This document shows positions 9,735 through 17,220 of a stretch of 64,000 nt of DNA, piece after piece. The stretch's first letter is position 1. Each line of letters opens with the position of its first letter. The translations under genes and the position numbers were made by a program. A model generated the notes under the pieces. That model made no database searches. It saw only the letters and a list, made by a program, of their open reading frames with translations, and was not told the DNA's origin. The stretch is from the NCBI GenBank assembly GCA_965220485.1, contig OZ244832.1, positions 3,720,001 through 3,784,000 of the forward strand, in the 5' to 3' direction. Source of the stretch: Aldehydirespirator sp965220485 (GTDB lineage: Bacteria; Actinomycetota; Acidimicrobiia; Acidimicrobiales; Aldehydirespiratoraceae).

Positions 9735-9832
9735 AGTGCCTGACACTACAAGCGGGGCGCTGGACGCAACTTCTGATCTGGTCACAGTGTCTGATACTGG
9801 GCGCGGGGGCGCTGGACGCAGTGCCTGATGCT
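9735..9832. repeat. three imperfect direct repeats before the yhaO-like gene
   Basis: Copies of AGTGYCTGAYRCT begin at 9735, 9786 and 9820; the first two are followed after about 20 bp by GCGCTGGACGCA. The core AGTGCCTGACACT is itself a partial palindrome. Position immediately before a start codon and inside the divergent region makes it a candidate regulator-binding cluster, though simple duplication is also possible. Confidence 0.6.
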
Positions 9833-9954
9833 GGACAAGGCAAAGGGGGCTGGACACAGATGGTGGCGTTGGACGCTGCAATGATGCGCGTGTCCGCGTC
9901 GGCGTCGCGCTCAAATGACAGAATCCGCCCCGAGGACGGCTAGCTTTCAAGTCT

Positions 9955-10692
9955 GTGCCGCTCGTGACTGCGTACCACCGTCCCACGTCTCTCGACCAGG
10001 CGCTCGACCTGCTGGGCTCGCCTCAGCGGGTAGCCCTCGGTGGCGGCACGACACTGAACGCCGACCGCGAGCCGTCCGATCTCGAGGCCGTGGACCTCCA
10101 GTCGCTCGGACTGGACGCGATCGCTCCCGCCGACGGTGGGCGGGTCCGTGTCGGAGCAACTGCCACCCTCGACGCGGTTCGCCGCTGCGACCTGCTGCCC
10201 GACTCGCTGAGCGAGCTGGCCCGGACCGAGCAGCCGTCGACGCTGCGGACGCTGGCCACGATCGGCGGCCTCGTGGCCAAGGCCTCGGCCGAGAGCCTGC
10301 TGCTGGCCGCGCTGCTAGCCCATGACGGCCGAGTGGAGCTAGCCGGCCCCGGTGACGCCGGCCCGTCTGAGCGCAGCCTCGGAGAGCTGCTGGCTGCCGG
10401 ACTGCCCTCCGGCGCGCTGGTCACCGCGGTGACGGTCGATCCTGCCGGGCAGACCGCGGTGGCCCGAACCGGCCGGACCCCCGCCGATGTGCCCATCGTG
10501 GCGGCCTACGGCCGACGCACCGAGGGCTTCGTGGCCATGGCGCTGACCGGGGTGGCCGACCGTCCCGTGCTGGTCGACGTGTTCGACCCGACCGCAGGTC
10601 TCGATCCTGCCGGCGACTTCCGGGGCAGCCGCCAGTACCGCCTCCACCTGGCCGGCACGCTCACGGCACGAGCGATGGCGGAGTTGGGCTGA
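9955..10692 (+). CDS. FAD-binding subunit of molybdenum hydroxylase (YgfM/CoxM type)
   Basis: Medium (FAD) subunit of the xanthine dehydrogenase/CO dehydrogenase family, carrying electrons from the Mo subunit. Residues 1-60 match the family N-terminus: FAD-binding glycine-rich turn ALGGGTTLNAD, then VGATATLDAV. The LRTLATIGGLVAKASAES segment corresponds to the usual IRN.ATIGGN FAD loop, here without the Asn. At 245 aa it is slightly shorter than typical. GTG start at 9955. The Mo-binding subunit follows after 40 bp on the same strand, so this is the first gene of the locus. Because the partner has lost its Fe-S cysteines, how electrons reach this flavin is an open question. Confidence 0.85.
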   Translation: MPLVTAYHRPTSLDQALDLLGSPQRVALGGGTTLNADREPSDLEAVDLQSLGLDAIAPADGGRVRVGATATLDAVRRCDLLPDSLSELARTEQPSTLRTLATIGGLVAKASAESLLLAALLAHDGRVELAGPGDAGPSERSLGELLAAGLPSGALVTAVTVDPAGQTAVARTGRTPADVPIVAAYGRRTEGFVAMALTGVADRPVLVDVFDPTAGLDPAGDFRGSRQYRLHLAGTLTARAMAELG

Positions 10693-10732
10693 TGGCGCCC
10701 CGGGACTCTGGCCGCCAGGGAGGGAGCGTCTG

Positions 10733-13666
10733 ATGGCCATCGACGTAACGTTCGAGCTCAACGGCGCTGAAGTCACCCTCGCCGTGGAGCCTCACCACAC
10801 CCTGCGGGAGGTGCTGCGGCGCTTGGGCATGTTCTCGGTGCACTACGGCTCCGAAAGCGGCGAGACCGGGGCCGCCGCGATCCTCTACGACGGTCGGCTC
10901 GCCTCTGCCGACGTGATCCTGGCTGCCTCCGCGCAGGGACACCGGGTCACCACCGTGGAATCGCTCAATGTCTCGCCCGAGTTGCATCCGGTGCAGACCG
11001 CTTTCGTGGCCGTGGGCGCCTTCCAGTCCGGCTACTCCGCGGGCGCGATGGTGCTGGGAACGATCGCCCTTCTGGAGAAGAACCCCGACCCGTCCGAGGC
11101 CGAGATCCGCGACATGCTCTCAGGCATCCTCGACCGCGAGACCGCCTACGCGAAGCCGGTCGAGGCGGTGAAGCGGGCCGCGGCAGTGCTGCGGGGCGAG
11201 CCGACCGAGCCGTTCGCGCCGCTGATCGTCGAGCCGATGACCGACGGCTTCCACCCTGCCCCAGAAGATGCCAACGGCCCGGCCCCGGCCGCGTCCCAGG
11301 CCGTGCCCCGGCTCGTGCCGTCGCGCGAGGTGCCCGACATGGCTGTGGTCGGCAAGCCCGAGGTCAAGGTCGACGCGGTGCGCCTGGCGAAGGGCAACCC
11401 CGCCTTCACCGACGACATCGAGCCCCGGGGGATGCTGTACGCCAAGGTGCTGCGGAGCCCCCACGCCCACGCCCGCATCCTGCGCATCGACGACTCGAAG
11501 GCCGCCGCGGTCCCCGGCGTGCACGCCGTGCTGCACTACGGCAACACCCCCCGGGTCAAGTACGCCTCCGGCGGGCAGAGCTGGCCCAATCCCCATCCCT
11601 ACGACCAGGTGAGCTTCGACGACAGGGTCCGCCACGTCGGCGATCGGGTGGCCGCGGTGGCCGCCGAGACCGTCGAGGCGGCCGAGGAGGCCCTGCGGCT
11701 CATCGAGGTCACCTACGAGGTCCTCCCCGCGGTGTACGACGAGCGCTTCGCCATGGACCCCGGCGCCCCGAAGGTCCACGACGAGGACGACACCACCCAC
11801 ATCTGCGACCCCCAGCGCAACCTCGTTCACCACATCGCGGCCCAGCGCGGCGACGTGGACGGCAACATGGCCGCCGCGCCCCACGTCTTCGAGCAGACGT
11901 TCAGGGTGCATCAGGTCCAGCAGTGCCCCATCGAGCCCCACATCTCGATGGCGTGGCTCGATTCCGACGAGCGCATGGTGGTCCGCACCGCCACGCAGGT
12001 GCCGTTCCACACCCGCCGGATGCTGGCTCCCCTGATCGACATGGAGATCAAGGACATCCGGGTGATCAAGCCCCGCATCGGGGGCGGCTTCGGGGCCAAA
12101 CAGGAGATGCTGATCGAGGACATCGTGGCCCATCTCGCCATCGTCACCCGCCGCCCGGTGCGCCTGGAGCTCGACCGGGCAGAGGAGTTCTACGCCAGCC
12201 GCACCCGCCACCCCCAGACCATCACCTACCGCACCGCGGTGGACGACGACGGCACGCTGCTGGCCCAGGAGATGCGCATCATCGGCAACACCGGCCCCTA
12301 CGGCACCCACGGCTTCACCGTGCAGATCGTGTCGGGGCTGCGCGGCCTCACCTCCTACAACGCGGCCTCCAAGCGCTTCGACTGCCACGTCGTCTACACC
12401 AACATCCCGGTGCCGGGCGCCTACCGGGGCTACGGCGCGCCGCAAGCCGAGTTCGCGCTGGAGGCCCACATGGAGGACATCGCCCGAACTCTCGGCATCG
12501 ACGTGATCGACTTCAAGCGACGCAACTGGATCAAGGTCGGCGACGAACTCGACATCGCCCCCCATCTGGGCGAACGGGCTGTGGCCGAGGAGGAACTCGA
12601 CGAGTACCCGAAGGTCATGTCGTCGGGCATCGAGGAGTGCGTGGCCCAGGGCCTCCGGGAGATCGGCTGGCACCGCCGCAGCGACGAGTCATGGAAGCGG
12701 CCCGCGGACCGGCCCAACATCCGGCGGGGCCTGGGATTCGCCTTCTGCATGCACGGAACGGCCATCCCGTTCCTGGACATGGGCGGCTGCTCGATCAAGC
12801 TCAACGACGACGGCTCGTTCAACATGCTCATAGGAGCCACCGACCTGGGCACCGGCGCCGACACCGTGATAGGCCAGATCGCCGCCGAGGTGCTCGGCGT
12901 GCCCCTCGACGACATCAAGGTGTACTCCAGCGACACCGACATGACCCCGTTCGACACCGGCGCCTACGCCTCATCCACCACCTATATCTCGGGCACGGCC
13001 GCGCTGCGGGCCGCCGAGGCCGTGCGGGTCCGGCTCAAGGAGAGGGCCGCCAAGCTGCTGAAGGTGGACGAGCCCTGCACCATCGAGCTGCGCGACCGCC
13101 GCGCCTACGCGGCCGACGGCCGCTCGGTGACCCTGGAGGAGATCGCACTCGACTCGCTGCACTGGCAGGACCAGGAGCAGATCATGGGCACCGCCTCACA
13201 CGTGTCGCCCGACTGCCCGCCCCCGTTCGCGGCCCAGTTCGCGGAAGTGGAGGTGGACACCGACACCGGCCAGGTCACGGTGACCAGGCTGGTGATGGCG
13301 GTGGACTGCGGCGTGGCCATCAACCCGGTCACCGCCAGCGGCCAGGTGGAGGGCGGCATGATCCAGGCTCTCGGCTACGCCCACTGCGAGGAGATCGTGC
13401 TCGACGACGACGGCCGCATGGTCAACCCGTCGTTCGGTCCGTACAAGATCTACCGGGCCGACGAGGTGCCCGACACCGTCGTGTACCTAGTGCAGACCAT
13501 GGAGGACAGCGGCCCGTTCGGGGCCAAGGCGGTGGCCGAGATCCCCAAGGACGGCGTGGCCCCGGCCGTGCGCAACGCCATCCTCGACGCCACCGGTGTG
13601 GCCATCAACGAACTGCCCTTCACGCCGGAGCGGATATGGGCGGCACTGCAGGCCACCCGAGCGTGA
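10733..13666 (+). CDS. xdhD: XdhD-type molybdenum hydroxylase with cysteine-less Fe-S domain
   Basis: A fused xanthine-dehydrogenase-like protein. Residues 1-150 have the fold pattern of the two [2Fe-2S] domains but no cysteine: the first cluster motif reads YGSESGETGAAA (38-49), the second QSGYSAG (98-104) and LDRETAY (133-139). Residues ~200-977 are the molybdopterin domain, with RSPHAHARI, RHVGDRVAAVAAE, QQCPIEPHI, GGGFGAKQEM, GAYRGYGAPQAEF, GATDLGTGAD and the C-terminal GPFGAKAVAEIP, which carries the candidate catalytic Glu. From memory, E. coli XdhD (YgfN) has the same degenerate N-terminus, so this is a family trait rather than a local defect. The likely role is purine-type hydroxylation with SsnA, XdhC and YqeB encoded downstream. 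Start ATG 10733 follows GGGAGGGAGC. Confidence 0.88.
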   Translation: MAIDVTFELNGAEVTLAVEPHHTLREVLRRLGMFSVHYGSESGETGAAAILYDGRLASADVILAASAQGHRVTTVESLNVSPELHPVQTAFVAVGAFQSGYSAGAMVLGTIALLEKNPDPSEAEIRDMLSGILDRETAYAKPVEAVKRAAAVLRGEPTEPFAPLIVEPMTDGFHPAPEDANGPAPAASQAVPRLVPSREVPDMAVVGKPEVKVDAVRLAKGNPAFTDDIEPRGMLYAKVLRSPHAHARILRIDDSKAAAVPGVHAVLHYGNTPRVKYASGGQSWPNPHPYDQVSFDDRVRHVGDRVAAVAAETVEAAEEALRLIEVTYEVLPAVYDERFAMDPGAPKVHDEDDTTHICDPQRNLVHHIAAQRGDVDGNMAAAPHVFEQTFRVHQVQQCPIEPHISMAWLDSDERMVVRTATQVPFHTRRMLAPLIDMEIKDIRVIKPRIGGGFGAKQEMLIEDIVAHLAIVTRRPVRLELDRAEEFYASRTRHPQTITYRTAVDDDGTLLAQEMRIIGNTGPYGTHGFTVQIVSGLRGLTSYNAASKRFDCHVVYTNIPVPGAYRGYGAPQAEFALEAHMEDIARTLGIDVIDFKRRNWIKVGDELDIAPHLGERAVAEEELDEYPKVMSSGIEECVAQGLREIGWHRRSDESWKRPADRPNIRRGLGFAFCMHGTAIPFLDMGGCSIKLNDDGSFNMLIGATDLGTGADTVIGQIAAEVLGVPLDDIKVYSSDTDMTPFDTGAYASSTTYISGTAALRAAEAVRVRLKERAAKLLKVDEPCTIELRDRRAYAADGRSVTLEEIALDSLHWQDQEQIMGTASHVSPDCPPPFAAQFAEVEVDTDTGQVTVTRLVMAVDCGVAINPVTASGQVEGGMIQALGYAHCEEIVLDDDGRMVNPSFGPYKIYRADEVPDTVVYLVQTMEDSGPFGAKAVAEIPKDGVAPAVRNAILDATGVAINELPFTPERIWAALQATRA

Positions 13667-13811
13667 GTGTCCCGATTCCGACCGAAGCGATTCGCAACTC
13701 CCCGGCGTCGTCATCCGAGCGCGCATCCGCCTTGCGGCGCTCGGCACACAACTAACAGCTGTTATCGGCACCACATCGCCGTAGGCGGGGCGACCGTATC
13801 ACGCGCCAACC

Positions 13812-14575
13812 TCACGCGAACTGGCCTTCGTGTTGCTGCGGCCATCGTCTGCAGGCGTCTTCGGCGAGCTCGACTGCCGCGGCGCGGATCTGATCGTGAT
13901 GGCGGGGCTGGCGGGCCAGCGCGGCGGTGACCGCCTCCGCGGTGGCCGGGGCATCGTAGCCGTCGGGCAGCGCGGCGGTGAGGGTCTGACGGCTGGTTCG
14001 CTCGGTGATGGTCGCGACCGCGGAGCGGTTGGCTTTGCCGATGACCAGATCGCTCTCCCAGTGGCCTGCCTCGCGGCGGTCCTCGACGCTGGCCGGGCGC
14101 TCAGATATGGGCTTGAACTCACCCAGCGGGCTGGGCCTCGCGGCGCGCGGTCCCTCGGTTTGCGCCGTCGGCAGCGTCGCGGGAGATGCTGCCACGATCC
14201 CTCGGGCAGGCCCCGCGAGCCGCTGTGGTCATAGCAGGCGGCATACAGCGTCGCCGCGCGCACCTTGTGCCCCTCGGCGCGCAGCTGCGCACTGACCGCG
14301 TGCGGCGACCAGCGCTGTGTGAGCAGCCCCAGCGCCGCCGCGGCCAGCTCGGAGTCAGCGGCCAGCTTGGGCTGCTTGGGACGAGCCGCGCGCCCATCCG
14401 CCGGGGCCTGCGCGGCCTCGGCGCCATAGCCGTCGCCGGTGCTGTTGCGCTTGATCTCGCGATGCACCGTCGAGGGATCCCTGCCCAAGCGCGCCGCTAT
14501 CACCGCGACGCGGACGCCCTCGGCGCGCATCGCCTCGATCCGGGCGCGTTCTTCGAAACTGAGCCGTCGTGCCAT
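13812..14575 (-). pseudogene. IS30-family transposase remnant
   Basis: Starting at ATG 14575, an IS30-type HTH (LSFEERARIEAMRAEGV...IAARLGRDPSTVHREIKRN) is followed by a linker; the coding frame then shifts near 14190. The second frame shows IS30 catalytic-domain sequence (RPASVEDRREAGHWESDLVIG, KANRSAVATITERTSR) but stops at 13812 before the later DDE residues. No terminal repeats are evident. It lies between xdhD and ssnA and is probably a dead insertion. Confidence 0.8.
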
Positions 14576-14928
14576 GCTGTGAGCCTCCACCGGTTCGGAT
14601 GCTTGGGGTGCGACCGGCCATCATGGCCGATCACTTGCATCCACCGGTGGAGTTCGCCGTGGCTACGGGCAGTGTTCGGATGCGTCGTAAGTGCGAGCAC
14701 CGATCCGGACACCACCGTGTGCACATCGCCGATACCGACGCTGATGCCGTTCCTCCAGATCTTCGGATGCTTGGACAGCGCCGATTCTGGAGGATCCCCC
14801 GCGTTCATCCGCGGACCCCCTCCGCCTCTACCCCGGCGCCATTCGCGAAGAGCCCGATTCTCCTTGTGACCGCTGAGAGATGTGCTATGATTCAACGACG
14901 GACATCGTCAACTATAGGGGAGGGGAAG
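14576..14928. other. intergenic stretch without a supported gene
   Basis: No conserved coding frame is seen. Around 14790-14865 lies a GC-rich segment (GGATCCCCCGCG, then CCGCGGACC, later TTCGCGAAGAGC) whose diverged relative occurs at 17085-17130, so related sequence borders both sides of the AT-richer secreted-gene block. The 3' end provides GGGGAGGGGAAG, a strong ribosome-binding site for the small peptide gene at 14929. Confidence 0.5.
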
Positions 14929-15084
14929 ATGTCGGAGATTCGACGCAGACACAATCTGAGAAGCAGGAAGGTTCTCGTGCGCGTCCTTACGATTGCAGCA
15001 GCCCTTGTCCCGCTGACAGCAGCTAGCAGTCTCGCCATTGCAACCACAGTAATCACGACTCAACAACCTGTGCCATGCGTCTAG
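14929..15084 (+). CDS. small exported peptide, 51 aa
   Basis: Begins MSEIRRRHNLRSRK, then a hydrophobic core VLTIAAALVPLTAASSLAIA, ending TQQPVPCV: a classic signal-peptide layout with almost nothing after it. A strong GGGGAGGGGAAG ribosome-binding site precedes the ATG. The stop TAG is part of the CTAG at the left edge of a MITE. If the MITE is removed, an ATG at 15075 overlaps this stop and opens the frame of the next gene, so the two were probably coupled, or were one secreted protein with a later frame change. Composition is more AT-rich than surrounding genes, which suggests transfer. Function unknown. Confidence 0.5.
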   Translation: MSEIRRRHNLRSRKVLVRVLTIAAALVPLTAASSLAIATTVITTQQPVPCV

Positions 15085-15185
15085 GAGAGCTGAGTAATGC
15101 CGATTTCGGCCAACCCACAAGCCTCTGACCTGGGGTTTTATGATCACGAAACTAGCAATTTGTGACTTACTCAGCAGTCTCCTAG
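15081..15185. mobile_element. CTAG-flanked MITE, copy A
   Basis: A 105-bp element, including CTAG at each end, with 19-bp terminal inverted repeats CTAGGAGACTGCTGAGTAA; the left arm here has lost CT. Reversed, it differs from copy C (55810-55916) by one substitution and this 2-bp deletion. There is no coding capacity of its own, so it is a non-autonomous element. CTAG at both ends is probably the target duplication. Confidence 0.93.
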
Positions 15186-16087
15186 CCTTCGGGGAAGACG
15201 GGCCGACCTTCTGGGAACAAGATGGCGGTGTTGCTGAGTGGTATTACACAAGTGGTACATTGGAGATAAACACTGTCGAAGTTCGACATGTGGAAGTCTG
15301 GGCCTCGCCCGACGGAAGGTATCGGGTCAGATCTACATCAGTTGATGGATCAGGAGCTACAGAGGAGATCGCCCATGATGGGCGAGGGAATCAGCTGGTC
15401 TCAATTAGAATATCGAACAGTGCCGCACCTACAGCAGCAGTTGTGCAGAACAGATTCCATTATGCGGTCACTGGCCTTGGGAATGACAACGATGTACATC
15501 ATAGCGGCACGCCCTTTGAGAGTATTCTAGTCAGAGAATCGACGATGCAGAACTCAAGGGCGATGCGGTATGCTGCAGGGAATGCCGTCGTTTATCAGCA
15601 AGGTGATTCCGCCAATCTCACAGTTGCAATTCCAGATGGAGTTGAAGTGAGTGATGGGATGCAAGCTGAAGTTGGGTCTCGCGCCGATGGTTCAGCGACG
15701 GCTAGCTCAACATCTGGATCTAGGACTATGCACCTCGTGGATCTGTACTTCAGACCATGCATGAGGATCTACAATTACCGCAACAGTGTGTCCAACCTAT
15801 TCTATGCGTATTCGAGAGTCACAGCTGATCAGACACAAGACCACCATTGCAAGTGGGTCCATGTTGCAGCCTGGTCAGGCGTGGCCGGCTACACGAACAG
15901 TTGGTGTGATCTAACAGCATTTGTGGACGGCTCACCGGTCCGAGCAAGCTATGCGTCCTGGCAGGGATTCTTTGAGGTAACGAGCCCGTACCCTAGAGAT
16001 AAAGCCTGCTCATCACACGCCGCTTGGGATCTGTACTGGATCCCGCACATTACGGCAGCTTACCTGACTGCCGCTGTTCACGGCTGA
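15140..16087 (+). CDS. hypothetical protein, start now supplied by a MITE
   Basis: The frame begins with an ATG inside MITE copy A (MITKLAICDLLSSLLA is element-encoded) and then reads native sequence AFGEDGPTFWEQDGGVAEWYYTSG. Without the element, the frame would start at ATG 15075 (MRLAFGEDG) overlapping the small peptide gene. The rest has several cysteines in its last third (FRPCMRIYN, DHHCKWVH, NSWCDLT, DKACSSH) and many Ser/Thr/Asn/Trp residues, typical of extracellular beta-rich proteins. I do not recognise a family. GC content is clearly lower than neighbouring genes, which suggests lateral transfer. Whether the MITE-borne start is translated is unknown. Confidence 0.5.
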   Translation: MITKLAICDLLSSLLAFGEDGPTFWEQDGGVAEWYYTSGTLEINTVEVRHVEVWASPDGRYRVRSTSVDGSGATEEIAHDGRGNQLVSIRISNSAAPTAAVVQNRFHYAVTGLGNDNDVHHSGTPFESILVRESTMQNSRAMRYAAGNAVVYQQGDSANLTVAIPDGVEVSDGMQAEVGSRADGSATASSTSGSRTMHLVDLYFRPCMRIYNYRNSVSNLFYAYSRVTADQTQDHHCKWVHVAAWSGVAGYTNSWCDLTAFVDGSPVRASYASWQGFFEVTSPYPRDKACSSHAAWDLYWIPHITAAYLTAAVHG

Positions 16088-16103
16088 CGCAAAGCGGCAA
16101 GAG

Positions 16104-16571
16104 ATGTGTCGGCCTCAGCGGATGCTTGCTGTGGTAGCGGCGTGTGCGGCCGTGCTGAGCTGCGCTTCAGGGCAGGACCCCAACGGCGAGAATGCGGCAG
16201 CAGGCAGGGACGACGCAACCGCAGAATCAAGCGACACGTTGCCTGAATCGACGGCCTCTTCGCCTGAGGCGACCTCTGCTGCTCGGAGCACGTTGGTGGA
16301 TCGCAGCATGTATTGGGAGACGACTACTGGGTTGGAGGGTCCGGCAGACCTTCAAGTGTGGAATGAGCGGGTTGCGCTGGCTTGCGACGCGCTGATCTGG
16401 GAGCCGGGGTCCGCCGAGAAGGTCGCCGCGGCGTTCGTCCACGACGACGCTGGCGACGCTGGCGACGCTGACCTAGTCGAGTCGGCAAGCTGGGCGCTGT
16501 GGATCATCACCAACCATGACACCGGATGCCCCGACCGCTTCCCGCGGGTCCAAGCACCTGGATCCATCTGA
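16104..16571 (+). CDS. putative lipoprotein
   Basis: Starts MCRPQRMLAVVAACAAVLSCASG: a short signal peptide with a lipobox-like VLSC, then a Ser/Ala/Thr/Glu-rich tether, then a small domain (GLEGPADLQVWNERVALACDAL...). After its stop a second frame encodes a similar sequence (GLFGPLDVATWRERIEPFCG), so the original gene may have had two related modules, now separated by a frameshift. It is 16 bp downstream of the previous gene on the same strand. No known function. Confidence 0.55.
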   Translation: MCRPQRMLAVVAACAAVLSCASGQDPNGENAAAGRDDATAESSDTLPESTASSPEATSAARSTLVDRSMYWETTTGLEGPADLQVWNERVALACDALIWEPGSAEKVAAAFVHDDAGDAGDADLVESASWALWIITNHDTGCPDRFPRVQAPGSI

Positions 16572-16940
16572 CAGGCCTGTTCGGGCCTCTCGACGTGGCG
16601 ACTTGGCGAGAGCGAATCGAGCCGTTCTGTGGCATTCCCACAAGAGACGCAGTCGCCGCACATCACAAAGAACTGGCTGAGAGCATCGCTAGGAGACTGC
16701 TGAGCAAGTCCCAAATTGGCCGTTTCACGATCACAAAACCCCAGGTCAGGGGCTTGCGTCTCGGGCAAAATCAGCATTACTCAGCAGTCTCCTAGTGAGT
16801 ACATCACCGAGGACGGGGGTGACCCCCAGAAGCCGGGTCTGCTGAGTTCGGCAGCTGACATACTGTGGATAATGTCTCGAACGCCCGGAACATGCCCCGA
16901 AGACTCCGAGGCTGTGGCCGGCCATGACGGCGACCGCTGA
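16572..16940 (+). pseudogene. remnant of a second lipoprotein-like module, split by MITE B
   Basis: Before MITE B one frame reads DVATWRERIEPFCGIPTRD and on to ELAESIA. Removing the 103-bp insertion joins it in frame to SEYITEDGGDPQKPGLLSS and further to a stop at 16940. This piece resembles the module in the preceding lipoprotein gene, but its frame is shifted relative to that gene. From 16941 to 17220 I see no gene; a repeat-like GC-rich segment (17085-17130) resembles one at 14790-14865. Confidence 0.4.
16689..16795. mobile_element. CTAG-flanked MITE, copy B
   Basis: A 107-bp element with ends CTAGGAGACTGCTGAG on the left and CTCAGCAGTCTCCTAG on the right. Its interior is clearly diverged from copies A and C but keeps the central ACCCCAGGTCAG block, so it is an older insertion of the same family. 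Confidence 0.92.
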
Positions 16941-17220
16941 GTCTCCCCGGTCCCGATCCGAGAGTCTCCCACCCACGAGCGGCCACGTCGAGGTGGGGTT
17001 CGGACCGAGTTGGTCGCAGCGAGCGTGAGCACCGCACGCTCCGGCCGCTGCGGTGCCGATACGGGGGGATCCCCGCGCTCAGCCGCGGAACCTCACCCTT
17101 GCTGGCTCCGACCACAACGCGAAGAGCCACCAAACTGCCGGCGGCGGTGTTGCAGGCGAGACGGTAGCGGCGCGATGAGCGGGCTGTCGGCGATTCGGCC
17201 CGTCGAGTTAGCGTAGACGA

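Noticed and set aside
9735..9986. N-terminal extension of the phosphoesterase up to 9986
   Set aside because: The extension is low-complexity and translated from a repeat block; family similarity starts at the ATG at 9734.
11120..12673. 517-codon minus-strand open frame inside xdhD
   Set aside because: Antisense shadow with His/Val/Gly-rich low-complexity translation and no recognisable domain.
14790..17130. Two similar GC-rich motifs (GGATCCCC...CCGCGG) that resemble isolated type I-E CRISPR repeats
   Set aside because: Only one diverged unit at each place, no array and no cas genes; treated as degenerate intergenic repeats flanking the inserted block.
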